From Nocardioides sp. (GTDB taxonomy: Bacteria > Actinomycetota > Actinomycetes > Propionibacteriales > Nocardioidaceae): 64,000 nt of DNA. The stretch lies in assembly GCF_030019515.1 (NCBI RefSeq), contig NZ_JASEEQ010000008.1, positions 1 through 64,000 on the forward strand, read 5' to 3'. Positions 50,503-59,332 of the stretch are shown piece by piece; position 1 is the stretch's first letter, and each line of letters begins with the position of its first letter. The position numbers and the translations under genes are program-made. The notes below the pieces were generated by a model that was not told where the DNA came from, made no database searches, and saw nothing but the letters and a program-made list of their open reading frames with translations.

Positions 50503-50755
50503 CGGACGCCTTTCGTTCACCTGCTGTTCACCTAGACTAGCCGACTCCCACCCAGGTGTCACAAAGCCCGGGTGATCCGACCTCGACGCCCCACTCGAGG
50601 GGCTTCTGGGCCGCCCGACACGCACGTCGTGCACCACCTGGGCGGAGACGGCTGCCGGGCTCCAGGACCGACCGGACCCCGGTGTTTCGGACATTCCTGC
50701 CCGGATCCGGGCAGGAAGTTGCCGTACGGGCCGGTACAGGCGCAGGATCGCTCGC
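50503..50755. promoter_or_regulatory. Divergent gap with direct repeats and a 24-bp palindrome
   Basis: GTTCACCT occurs twice, 11 bases apart (50515-50522, 50526-50533), overlapping a probable -10 (minus-strand TAGTCT) before the small gene at 50502. A perfect 24-bp palindrome, TTCCTGCCCGGATCCGGGCAGGAA outer pattern (50694-50717), lies before the gene at 50756. Confidence 0.6.
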
Positions 50756-51043
50756 GTGACCGGGTCTGCAGCCTCCCCGTCGGCTCCCGATCCCGAGCTG
50801 GTCGGCCGGATCGCGGCCAGCACCGGTCTCTCGGTGAGCGAGGCGGCCCGCGTCGTCGAGGACGTGGTCGCGTTCCACGCGGAGACGGTGGAGCAGTACG
50901 TGCGGCGGCGGCACGCGCACCTGAAGACCTACGGCGCGAGGAACGAGCAGATCTTCGCCCGCATCGCCGAGGAGCTCGCCCACCGGGTGGTCGCGGCTCC
51001 GCCACTCACGGCGCGCCAGCTGCGCCGGATCGTCTACGGGTGA
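50756..51043 (+). CDS. Small helical protein, unknown function
   Basis: 95 residues from GTG 50756. Helical with EAARVVEDVVAFHAETVEQYV and a basic RRRHAHLKTYGARNEQ stretch, ending LTARQLRRIVYG. It may bind nucleic acid, but no family is recognised. It lies 108 bases before glmS. Confidence 0.65.
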   Translation: MTGSAASPSAPDPELVGRIAASTGLSVSEAARVVEDVVAFHAETVEQYVRRRHAHLKTYGARNEQIFARIAEELAHRVVAAPPLTARQLRRIVYG

Positions 51044-51071
51044 GCGGGGACGCGGAGCGGACCCGCTGATC

Positions 51072-51127
51072 GTGGTCGAGCGAGCCGCGCGACCGAGGAA
51101 CGAGGTCGCGACCGACGTGTCGAGACC
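51072..51127. repeat. Imperfect inverted repeat of a widespread actinobacterial type
   Basis: GTGGTCGAG at 51072 and GTCGAGACC around 51119 bracket an inner CGCGACC/GGTCGCG symmetry. I recall similar dispersed GGTCGAG...CTCGACC elements between genes of Nocardioides-like genomes. One copy is seen here, between the small protein and glmS. Confidence 0.5.
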
Positions 51128-51151
51128 CAGTAGTGAGAGGACACACCAACC

Positions 51152-52984
51152 ATGTGCGGAATCGTCGGGTACGTCGGAGCCCAGCAGGCCGCCCCGATCC
51201 TGGTGGAGGGACTGACCCGCCTGGAGCACCGCGGCTACGACTCGGCCGGTCTGGCCGTGCTGGCCGGCACCGGCCTCAAGGTCGCCAAGCGGGCCGGGCG
51301 GGTGCGCGACCTCGCCGACAGCCTGCCCAAGCGGTTCGCCGGCAAGGTCGGGATCGGGCACACCCGCTGGGCCACCCACGGCCCGGCCAACGACGTCAAC
51401 GCGCATCCCCACGGTGACGGCAAGGGCCTGGTGTCCGTCGTGCACAACGGGATCATCGACAACGCTGCGGCGCTGCGACACCGGCTCGCCGACGACGGCG
51501 TGGACCTGGTCAGCGACACCGACACCGAGGTGCTCGCCCACCTGATCGCCCGGTCGGGCGCGGACACCCTCGAGGGCAAGGTGAGCGAGGCGCTCGCCGC
51601 GATCGAGGGCACCTACGGGATCGCGGTGCTGCACGTCGACTTCCCCGACCGGATCGTCGTGGCCCGCAACGGCAGCCCGCTGATCGTCGGCGTCGGGGAG
51701 CGCGAGATGTTCGTGGCCTCCGACCTGGCGGCGATCGTGCGGCACACCACGACGGTGGCCCACCTCGACGACGGAGAGATCGCCAGCGTCACCGCCACCG
51801 GCTTCACGACCTACCGCCAGGACCTCACCGCGACCGCGAAGTCGGCCACGGTGGTGGACGTCGACCCCTCGTCGTACGACGCGGGCGAGCACGACTCGTT
51901 CATGCGCAAGGAGATGTTCGAGCAGCCCGCCGCCGCCGAGCGGGTGCTCCGCGGCCGGCTCGACGAGCGGTTCGGCACCGCCCACCTCGGCGGGCTGAAC
52001 CTGGACCCCCGCGAGAACCGCGCGATCCGGCGGGTGAAGATCCTCGGCTGCGGGTCGGCCTACTACGTGGGCCAGATGGGCGCCGGCCTGGTCGAGGAGC
52101 TGGCGCGGATCCCCGCGGACGCCGAGGCGGCCAGCGAGTTCCGCTACCGCAACCCGATCATCGAGCCGGACACGCTCTACGTCGCCGTGAGCCAGTCGGG
52201 CGAGACCATCGACACCCTGCTCGCGGTCCAGGAGATCCGCCGGAAGGGCGGCCGGGTGGTCGGCCTGGTCAACGTGGTCGGCAGCGCGATCGCGCGGGAG
52301 TGCGACGGGGGCATCTACCTGCACGCCGGCCCGGAGGTCGCGGTCGCCTCGACGAAGGCGCTGACGAACATGTTCCTCGGCTTCGCGCTGCTCGCCCTCC
52401 AGCTCGGCCGGGTGCGCGACCTCTCGATCGCCGACGGGCGCCGGCTGATCGCCGGGCTGTCCCGGCTGCCGCACCAGATCGAGGAGGTGCTCGCCCAGGA
52501 GGACGCGCTCGCGGAGGTCGCCGGCCGGCTGGCCGACGCCGAGAGCCTGTTCTTCGTGGGCCGGGTGCGCGGCTACCCGGTCGCCCGCGAGGGGGCGCAG
52601 AAGTTCAAGGAGATCTCCTACCGGCACGCCGAGGCCTACCAGACCTCCGAGCTCAAGCACGGCCCGCTCGCGCTGATCTGCGAGACGGTGCCGACCGTCG
52701 CGATCGTCCCGGCCGATGAGCTCACCGACCGCAACGTGGGCGCCCTGCACGAGATCGCGGCGCGCCGCGGACCGCTGGTCGTCGTGACCCACGACGGCGT
52801 CGACCTCGGCGACCTCGAGGACCGCTCCGGGGTCCAGCGGATCGTCGTACCCCGCAACGAGCGGGAGCTCGACCCGATCCTGCTCACGGTCCCGCTGCAG
52901 CTGCTCGCCTACCACGCGGCGCTGCGCCTCGGTCACGACATCGACAAGCCGCGCAACCTGGCGAAGAGCGTGACGGTCGAGTAG
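51152..52984 (+). CDS. glmS: Glutamine--fructose-6-phosphate aminotransferase
   Basis: 610 residues, isomerising type. The N-terminal class II amidotransferase has the nucleophile Cys2 (MCGIVGYVG), HRGYDSAG and GHTRWATHG. Two SIS domains follow (GCGSAYYVGQ with SQSGETIDTL; FVGRVRGYPVAREGAQKF), and the C-terminus ends DKPRNLAKSVTVE. It makes glucosamine 6-phosphate for peptidoglycan and mycothiol. GAGAGGACAC precedes ATG 51152. Confidence 0.98.
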   Translation: MCGIVGYVGAQQAAPILVEGLTRLEHRGYDSAGLAVLAGTGLKVAKRAGRVRDLADSLPKRFAGKVGIGHTRWATHGPANDVNAHPHGDGKGLVSVVHNGIIDNAAALRHRLADDGVDLVSDTDTEVLAHLIARSGADTLEGKVSEALAAIEGTYGIAVLHVDFPDRIVVARNGSPLIVGVGEREMFVASDLAAIVRHTTTVAHLDDGEIASVTATGFTTYRQDLTATAKSATVVDVDPSSYDAGEHDSFMRKEMFEQPAAAERVLRGRLDERFGTAHLGGLNLDPRENRAIRRVKILGCGSAYYVGQMGAGLVEELARIPADAEAASEFRYRNPIIEPDTLYVAVSQSGETIDTLLAVQEIRRKGGRVVGLVNVVGSAIARECDGGIYLHAGPEVAVASTKALTNMFLGFALLALQLGRVRDLSIADGRRLIAGLSRLPHQIEEVLAQEDALAEVAGRLADAESLFFVGRVRGYPVAREGAQKFKEISYRHAEAYQTSELKHGPLALICETVPTVAIVPADELTDRNVGALHEIAARRGPLVVVTHDGVDLGDLEDRSGVQRIVVPRNERELDPILLTVPLQLLAYHAALRLGHDIDKPRNLAKSVTVE

Positions 52985-53060
52985 GTGGCCCCCGGGAGGT
53001 GACGCAGCGCACCGCGACCACGAATCCACCGTCGGAAGGCGCAGCCACTACCGTTGACGG

Positions 53061-54794
53061 GTGAGCAGTGACGAGCAGGACGACACGACCACCCCCGAGG
53101 TGACGTTCGCCGACCTCGGGCTCAGCGAGCCGGTGCTGAAGGCGCTGGCCGACGTCGGCTACGAGAAGCCGTCGCCGATCCAGGCGGCGACGATCCCGAC
53201 GCTGCTGGCCGGGCGCGACGTCGTCGGCCTCGCGCAGACCGGCACCGGCAAGACCGCGGCCTTCGCGCTCCCGATCCTCTCCCGGCTGGACCTGGCCCAG
53301 AAGAGCCCGCAGGCACTGGTGCTCGCGCCCACCCGCGAGCTCGCGCTCCAGGTGTGCGAGGCGTTCGAGCGGTACGCCGCGCACATCAAGGGCGTGCACG
53401 TGCTGCCGGTGTACGGCGGGCAGGGCTACGGCGTCCAGCTCAGCGCGCTGCGCCGCGGCGTGCACGTCGTGGTCGGCACACCGGGCCGGATCATGGACCA
53501 CCTGGAGAAGGGCACGCTCGACCTGTCCGAGCTGCGGTTCCTCGTGCTCGACGAGGCCGACGAGATGCTCAACATGGGCTTCGCCGAGGACGTCGAGACG
53601 ATCCTCGCGGACACGCCCGCGGAGAAGGACGTCGCGCTGTTCTCCGCGACCATGCCCGCGCAGATCCGCCGGATCTCGAAGAAGTACCTCGACGACCCGG
53701 CCGAGATCACCGTCAAGAACAAGACGGCGACCGCCTCGAACATCGCCCAGCGCTACCTGATGGTGTCCTACCCGCAGAAGGTCGACGCGCTCACCCGCAT
53801 CCTCGAGGTCGAGAACTTCGAGGGCATGATCGTCTTCGTCCGCACCAAGAACGAGACCGAGACGCTGGCCGAGAAGCTCCGGGCCCGCGGTTTCTCCGCG
53901 ATGGCGATCAACGGCGACGTGCAGCAGACGCAGCGCGAGCGCACCGTCAGCCAGCTGAAGTCCGGCAAGCTCGACATCCTGGTCGCCACCGACGTCGCCG
54001 CCCGCGGCCTCGACGTGGAGCGGATCAGCCACGTCGTCAACTACGACATCCCCACCGACACCGAGTCCTACGTGCACCGGATCGGGCGCACCGGGCGGGC
54101 CGGGCGCAGCGGCGACGCGATCTCGTTCGTCACCCCCCGGGAGCGCTACCTGCTCAAGCACATCGAGAAGGCGACCCGGCAGCCGCTGACCCAGATGCAG
54201 CTCCCGACCGTCGAGGACGTCAACACCACCCGGCTGTCCCGCTTCGACGACGCGATCACCGAGGCCCTCTCGCAGACCCGCAGGATCGAGGCGTTCCGCG
54301 ACATCGTGGCCCACTACGTGCGTGAGCACGACGTGCCCGAGGCCGATGTCGCCGCGGCCCTCGCGGTGGTCGCCCAGGGCGACACCCCGCTGCTGCTCGA
54401 CCCGGCCGACGAGGTCCGCGCGCCACGCGAGGAGCGGGCGACCCAGGGGTCGCGCCGCGACCGACCGGACCACGGAGGGCAGCCGCGCGAGCGCCGCCCT
54501 CGTGGCCGCAGCGACGTCCCGATGACGACGTACCGGATCGCGGTGGGCAAGCGGCACAAGGTGGAGCCCCGCCAGATCGTCGGCGCCATCGCCAACGAGG
54601 GCGGCCTGTCTCGCCAGGACTTCGGGCACATCGACATCCGCGCGGACCACTCGCTGGTCGAGCTCCCCGCCGACCTGCCGGCCGGCGCGTGGGACAGCCT
54701 GCGCTCGACCCGGATCTCCGGGAAGCTGATCGAGCTCAGCCGCGACGGCGGCGGCCCGCCGGCTCCGCACAAGAAGCCGCGCCACAAGTCCTAG
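53061..54794 (+). CDS. DEAD-box RNA helicase with DbpA-like RNA-binding domain
   Basis: 577 residues from GTG 53061. Q-motif YEKPSPIQAATIP, Walker A LAQTGTGKTAAF near residue 58, DEAD in LVLDEADEMLN near 165, SAT, and HRIGRTGRAGR. A charged linker follows, and near 489-560 comes a DbpA/CsdA-type RNA-binding domain (YRIAVGKRHKVEPRQIVGA). CsdA-like enzymes act in cold shock, ribosome assembly and RNA turnover. TACCGT is 6 bases before the GTG. Confidence 0.95.
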   Translation: MSSDEQDDTTTPEVTFADLGLSEPVLKALADVGYEKPSPIQAATIPTLLAGRDVVGLAQTGTGKTAAFALPILSRLDLAQKSPQALVLAPTRELALQVCEAFERYAAHIKGVHVLPVYGGQGYGVQLSALRRGVHVVVGTPGRIMDHLEKGTLDLSELRFLVLDEADEMLNMGFAEDVETILADTPAEKDVALFSATMPAQIRRISKKYLDDPAEITVKNKTATASNIAQRYLMVSYPQKVDALTRILEVENFEGMIVFVRTKNETETLAEKLRARGFSAMAINGDVQQTQRERTVSQLKSGKLDILVATDVAARGLDVERISHVVNYDIPTDTESYVHRIGRTGRAGRSGDAISFVTPRERYLLKHIEKATRQPLTQMQLPTVEDVNTTRLSRFDDAITEALSQTRRIEAFRDIVAHYVREHDVPEADVAAALAVVAQGDTPLLLDPADEVRAPREERATQGSRRDRPDHGGQPRERRPRGRSDVPMTTYRIAVGKRHKVEPRQIVGAIANEGGLSRQDFGHIDIRADHSLVELPADLPAGAWDSLRSTRISGKLIELSRDGGGPPAPHKKPRHKS

Positions 54795-54832
54795 CCGGGG
54801 CACGGTCGGCGGTGGCTGGTAGAACCGACTCC

Positions 54833-56728
54833 ATGCTCCCGGGCCGCCGACTCTCGCTCGCCACCCTCGCCCTCCTGCTCGCAGGCGGTGCGCTGGCCGG
54901 CTGCGACGCGGCCGAGAAGGTGACCGGGCCCGATCCCGACGACGCTGCGGACGCGCTGGCGGAGGCGCTGGTGTCCGGCGACTTCGGTGCGGTCGCGTTC
55001 ACCGAGGGCACGGCCGAGGACGTGGGGGCGGAGTACGCGAAGGTCGTCGAGGGCATGGGTGAGGCGACCCCGACGGTCGACGCGACCGGCACCGAGGAGA
55101 GCGAGGCGGGCGCCGCGACGGCCACGTTGGCGTGGACCTGGTCCCTGGCCGGCGAGGAGTGGCGCTACACCACCGAGGCGCCGTTGACCGAGGCCGGCGA
55201 CGAGTGGCAGGTCACCTGGTCGCGCAAGGTGGTCGAGCCCAGCCTCGGCCCGGGGACGGTCCTCGACGTGACGCCGATCGGCGGCGGCCGCGGCCCGGTG
55301 GTCGGGGCGGACGGCGTCGCGCTCGTGACCGACCGCCCGGTGGTCCGCCTCGGCATCGACCGGTCGCGAGTCCCCGCCGCCCGCACCGCGGACGCCGCGC
55401 GGCGCCTGGCCCGCCTGGTGGGCGTCGACGCGGCGCCGTACGTCAAGCAGGTCGAGGCGGCGGGCGACAAGGCGTACGTCGAGGCGATCGTGTTCCGCAA
55501 GGACGACGTACCCCTCGAGGTCGCGCGCGGCTACCAGGCCATCCCTGGCGCACTCGCGGTCCCGGACGACATCCCGCTGGCGCCGACCCGCGACTTCGCG
55601 GCCCCGATCCTGGGCACCGTCGGTGCGGTGACCGCGGAGATGATCGAGAAGGAGCCGGACAAGTACCAGGTCGGCGACCAGGCCGGGCTCTCCGGGCTCC
55701 AGGCGCGATACGACGACCAGCTCCAGGGCGTCGACGGCGTCGTGGTCGACGCCGTCGCCTCGGACGGGCGCGAGCGCCAGCTGTTCCGGGTCGACGCCGA
55801 GCAGGGGCAGCCGCTCGAGCTCACCCTCGACGAGCCGCTGCAGCTGGCCGCGGAGCGCGCGCTCGCCGGCGTCGGGCCGGCCAGTGCGCTGGTGGCACTG
55901 CGGCCGTCGACAGGCGCGATCCTGGCCGCGGCCAACGGGCCCGGCAACGACGGCTACAACCTCGCGACGTACGGCCAGGTCGCCCCGGGCTCGACGTTCA
56001 AGAGCGTCAGCAGCCTCGCGCTGCTGCGCTCCGGGCTCACCCCCGAGAGCACGGTGCCGTGCACGCCGTCGGTCGTCGTGGACGGCAAGCGGTTCGAGAA
56101 CTACGACGACTACCCGAGTGCTGCCCTGGGCGACATCGCGCTGCGCACCGCGATCGCGAACTCGTGCAACACCGCGGTGATCTCCCAGCGCGGCAGGCTC
56201 GACGACGGGGACCTGGCCGCCGCGGCGGCCTCGCTCGGCCTCGGCATCGACCACGACCTGGGCTTCCCGGCGTACTTCGGCAGCGTCGAGCCGCCGGCCT
56301 CGGAGACCGAGGCAGCCGCCGACCTGATCGGCCAGGGCAAGGTGCTCGCCTCACCGATGGCGATGGCGACGGTGATCGCGTCGGTGCAGGCTGGCCACAC
56401 GGTGGTGCCCCGGCTGGTGAGGTCCGTCGACGTGTCGGTCCCGGGCCGAGCCGAGCCGCTGGCCCCGCCGGAGGCCGCCGCGCTGCGCTCGATGCTGCGC
56501 GCCGTCGTCACGTCCGGCAGCGGCGCGGGGCTGCTCGACGTGCCCGGCCCGCCGGTGATCGCCAAGACCGGCACCGCGGAGTTCGAGCGGGGCGGCAGGC
56601 TGCTGACCCACGCGTGGATGATCGCGGCGCAGGGCGACCTCGCCGTCGCCGTGTTCGTCGACGTCGGCTCCTCCGGCAGCGGCACCGCCGGCCCGGTCCT
56701 CGAGGCGTTCCTGCGCGCGGCCCGCTGA
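54833..56728 (+). CDS. Lipoprotein penicillin-binding transpeptidase (PBP2a-like layout)
   Basis: 631 residues. Lipobox LAGGALAGCDAAE, then an NTF2-like MecA N-terminal domain (ALVSGDFGAVAFT, WTWSLAGEEWRYTTEAP), a PBP dimerisation domain, and the transpeptidase with SxxK in PGSTFKS near residue 386, SxN in NSCNTA near 443, and KTG in VIAKTGTAEFE near 577. All three catalytic motifs are intact. It cross-links peptidoglycan. Presence of the NTF2-like domain, as in PBP2a, may affect beta-lactam susceptibility but cannot be judged from sequence. Confidence 0.93.
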   Translation: MLPGRRLSLATLALLLAGGALAGCDAAEKVTGPDPDDAADALAEALVSGDFGAVAFTEGTAEDVGAEYAKVVEGMGEATPTVDATGTEESEAGAATATLAWTWSLAGEEWRYTTEAPLTEAGDEWQVTWSRKVVEPSLGPGTVLDVTPIGGGRGPVVGADGVALVTDRPVVRLGIDRSRVPAARTADAARRLARLVGVDAAPYVKQVEAAGDKAYVEAIVFRKDDVPLEVARGYQAIPGALAVPDDIPLAPTRDFAAPILGTVGAVTAEMIEKEPDKYQVGDQAGLSGLQARYDDQLQGVDGVVVDAVASDGRERQLFRVDAEQGQPLELTLDEPLQLAAERALAGVGPASALVALRPSTGAILAAANGPGNDGYNLATYGQVAPGSTFKSVSSLALLRSGLTPESTVPCTPSVVVDGKRFENYDDYPSAALGDIALRTAIANSCNTAVISQRGRLDDGDLAAAAASLGLGIDHDLGFPAYFGSVEPPASETEAAADLIGQGKVLASPMAMATVIASVQAGHTVVPRLVRSVDVSVPGRAEPLAPPEAAALRSMLRAVVTSGSGAGLLDVPGPPVIAKTGTAEFERGGRLLTHAWMIAAQGDLAVAVFVDVGSSGSGTAGPVLEAFLRAAR

Positions 56729-56778
56729 CCGCGTCTCGCGCGTCGACCTCGTCGCCGCGCGGGTCGCCAGACGTCCTC

Positions 56779-56817
56779 CGGACGGAGCAACAGGTAACAC
56801 CCTCCGCGTGACGTCCG
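56779..56817 (+). repeat. Repeat B, second copy of the convergent-gap element
   Basis: Same length (39 bases) and pattern as 48499-48537: CGGACGG, 12 variable bases, CACCCTCCGC, GTGACGTCCG. It lies between the PBP stop and the convergent EF-G2-like gene end. The hairpin is weaker than in copy A. Confidence 0.7.
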
Positions 56818-56875
56818 GGACGACCCACACAGGCAGCAGGAGGGCCGGCTGACCGGGAAGCCCGCCGGCGGGTCG

Positions 56876-58978
56876 CTAGGTCGTCCGGGTCTCGACGTTG
56901 CGGGCGACCTCCTCGGGCATCGGCTCGTAGTGGGCGAACGACCGGGTGAAGACGCCGGCGCCGTGGGTGGCCGAGCGCAGGTCGACGGCGTAGCGGACCA
57001 GCTCGGTCTGCGGGACCTCGGCCAGGACCTGGGTGCGGTCCTCGCCGACCTTGTCGGTGCCGAGCAGCCGGGCCCGGCGCGCGGACAGGTCGCTCATCAC
57101 GGTGCCGACCAGCTCGTCGGGGATGACGACCGTGACGGTGTCGTAGGGCTCGAGCATGGTCACGGTGGTGGCCGCCGCGGCCTCGCGCAGGGCGAGCCCG
57201 CCGGCCATCTGGAAGGCCATGTCCGAGGAGTCGACCGCGTGCGCCTTGCCGTCCAGCAGCGTCACCCGCAGGTCCACGACCGGGTAGCCGTGGCGCACTC
57301 CGCGCTCCATCTGGGCGCGCACGCCCTTCTCGACACTCGGGATGAACTGGCGGGGTACGGCGCCGCCGACCACCTTGTCGACGAACTCGAACCCGCCGCC
57401 CTCGGGCAGCGGCTCGACCTCGATCTGGCACACGGCGTACTGGCCGTGCCCGCCGGACTGCTTCACGTGCCGACCCAGGCCGGCGCCCTTCCCGGCGAAC
57501 GTCTCGCGTAGCGACACCACGAACGGCACCTGGTCGACGTGCACGGCGTACCGCTCGGTGAGCCGCTCGAGGGTGACCTCGGCGTGGGACTCGCCCATGC
57601 ACCAGAGCACCAGCTGGTGGGTCTCGGCGTTGTTCTCGATCCGCAGCGACGGGTCCTCCGCGGCGAGCCGCCCCAGGGCCTGCGAGAGCTTGTCGTCGTC
57701 GGCCTTGCTGCGCGCGACGATCGCGATCGGCAGCAGCGGCTCGGGCATCGACCACGGCCGCAGCACCCGCGGCTGGTCCACCGACGACAGGGTGTCGCCG
57801 GTCTCCGCCCGGGAGAGCCGGCCGACCGCGCACAGGTCGCCGGCGACCACGCGCTCGGTGGGGACCTGGACCTTGCCGAACGAGTGGCCCAGGTTGCCGA
57901 CCCGCTCGTCCTCGTCGTGGTCGGCGTGTGTGCCCTCGCCGAAGAACGACGAGAAGTGCCCGGAGACGTGCACGGTCTGGTCGGGCTCGAGGGTGCCGGA
58001 GAAGACGCGGACCAGGCTCAGCCGGCCGACGTACTGGTCGCTCGCCGTCCTCACGACCTCGGCCACGAGCGGGCCGTCGGGGTCGCAGGTGATCGGGTCG
58101 GCCGCGGCTCCGGACGGCAGGAACACGTCGGGCGCGGTGTGCTCGACCGGCGAGGGGAACGCCCGGACCGCGAGGTCGAGCAGCTCCTGGCAGCCGACCC
58201 CGGTCATCGAGCAGACGGGTACGACGGGGTAGAAGCTCGCCCGCGCGACCGCGCGCTCGAGGTCCTGGACGAGCACCTTCTCGTCGACCTCCTCGCCGCC
58301 GACGTACCGCTCCATCAGCGACTCGTCCTCGGACTCCTCGATGATGGCCTCGATCAGGTCGCCGCGCAGTCCGGTCGCCTCGGCCTCGGCGCTCGGGGTG
58401 AGCAGCCCGGTGAGCCCGGTGACGTCGGCCCCGTCCCGGACGGGGACGTAGAGCGGCATCACCCGGTCGCCGAAGGCGTCCCGGGCCTGGTGGAGCAGGC
58501 CGTCGTAGTCGGCACGCGCCTGGTCGAGCTTGGTCACGACGACCGCGCGCGGCATGCCGACGGCGGCGCACTCGCGCCACAGCGCGCGGGTGGCGTCGTC
58601 CACGCCGTCGTTGGCGGCGACCACGAACAGCGCGCAGTCGGCCGCCCGCAGCCCGGCCCGCAGCTCGCCGACGAAGTCGGCGTATCCGGGGGTGTCGATC
58701 AGGTTGACCTTCACGCCGTCGTGGAGGAGCGGCGCGACGCTGAGGGAGTTGCTGCGCCCGTGGGCGTGCTCGGACTCCTCGTGGTCACAGACGGTCGTCC
58801 CGTCGCGGACGGAGCCGGCGCGAGGTATCGCGCCTGAGGCGGCGAGCAGAGTCTCCGCGAGGGTGGTCTTGCCGGACCCTGCCGGGCCCACGAGCACCAC
58901 GTTGCGGATCCGGTCCGGGCTGCTCGCCGCCAGATCCTGCCCCGACGCTCTCCGGTTTCCGCCGCCCTTTTCCGCCAT
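56876..58978 (-). CDS. EF-G2-like translation GTPase
   Basis: 700 residues from ATG 58978 (GAGGAGCGGTC before it); the frame stays open to 59050, but the ribosome site supports the later start. G1 GPAGSGKTTLAE, G3 LIDTPGYADFVGELR, G4 VTKLDQARADYDG, and EF-G domains II to V (FIPSVEKGVRAQME). The sequence is distinct from house-keeping FusA and matches the second EF-G paralogue of actinobacteria. Its role is unknown; FusA-like translocation activity has not been shown for these paralogues. Confidence 0.92.
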   Translation of the reverse strand: MAEKGGGNRRASGQDLAASSPDRIRNVVLVGPAGSGKTTLAETLLAASGAIPRAGSVRDGTTVCDHEESEHAHGRSNSLSVAPLLHDGVKVNLIDTPGYADFVGELRAGLRAADCALFVVAANDGVDDATRALWRECAAVGMPRAVVVTKLDQARADYDGLLHQARDAFGDRVMPLYVPVRDGADVTGLTGLLTPSAEAEATGLRGDLIEAIIEESEDESLMERYVGGEEVDEKVLVQDLERAVARASFYPVVPVCSMTGVGCQELLDLAVRAFPSPVEHTAPDVFLPSGAAADPITCDPDGPLVAEVVRTASDQYVGRLSLVRVFSGTLEPDQTVHVSGHFSSFFGEGTHADHDEDERVGNLGHSFGKVQVPTERVVAGDLCAVGRLSRAETGDTLSSVDQPRVLRPWSMPEPLLPIAIVARSKADDDKLSQALGRLAAEDPSLRIENNAETHQLVLWCMGESHAEVTLERLTERYAVHVDQVPFVVSLRETFAGKGAGLGRHVKQSGGHGQYAVCQIEVEPLPEGGGFEFVDKVVGGAVPRQFIPSVEKGVRAQMERGVRHGYPVVDLRVTLLDGKAHAVDSSDMAFQMAGGLALREAAAATTVTMLEPYDTVTVVIPDELVGTVMSDLSARRARLLGTDKVGEDRTQVLAEVPQTELVRYAVDLRSATHGAGVFTRSFAHYEPMPEEVARNVETRTT

Positions 58979-59332
58979 GACCGCTCCTCGTGCCACGAGT
59001 CTCGCTGTTGGGACCTCGGTCCGACACAACTCCTCATCGGTCCCGGGCACAAGGGCTCTTGGTCACGGTTTGCGGTCGTCCCCCGCGTGCGCCGGGACGA
59101 ACGCGGGGGCCGCGGCATGCCGTGGCCCCCGCCCCTCCGCCGGGCCGCCCACGGTGCGAGGGGGTGCTCCGGACCGGCGCGGCAAAGGGCGAACCCCTCG
59201 CTGCATGGGGTCAGCAAGGGGTTCTTGCCGACAACAAAGTGCTCCCTCCGAAGTCGACGCTCCCAGCCTGGCACGACCCCGTCGGCCTGTCAGCGATTTG
59301 CTCGAAGGTCGCGGGGTGCCAGGCTGGGGAGC
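58979..59332. promoter_or_regulatory. 354-base divergent region with two strong hairpins
   Basis: CGGGGGCCGCGGCATGCCGTGGCCCCCG-type palindrome at 59104-59131 (one mismatched pair) and GAACCCCTCGCTG / CAGCAAGGGGTTC at 59191-59224 (12 of 13 pairs, 8-base loop). No gene is visible. One or both could be leader structures of the EF-G2-like gene on the minus strand or a small RNA. Confidence 0.55.

Noticed and set aside
58979..59050. ATG at 59050 as the EF-G2-like start
   Set aside because: The added residues are not typical, and a strong ribosome site precedes 58978.
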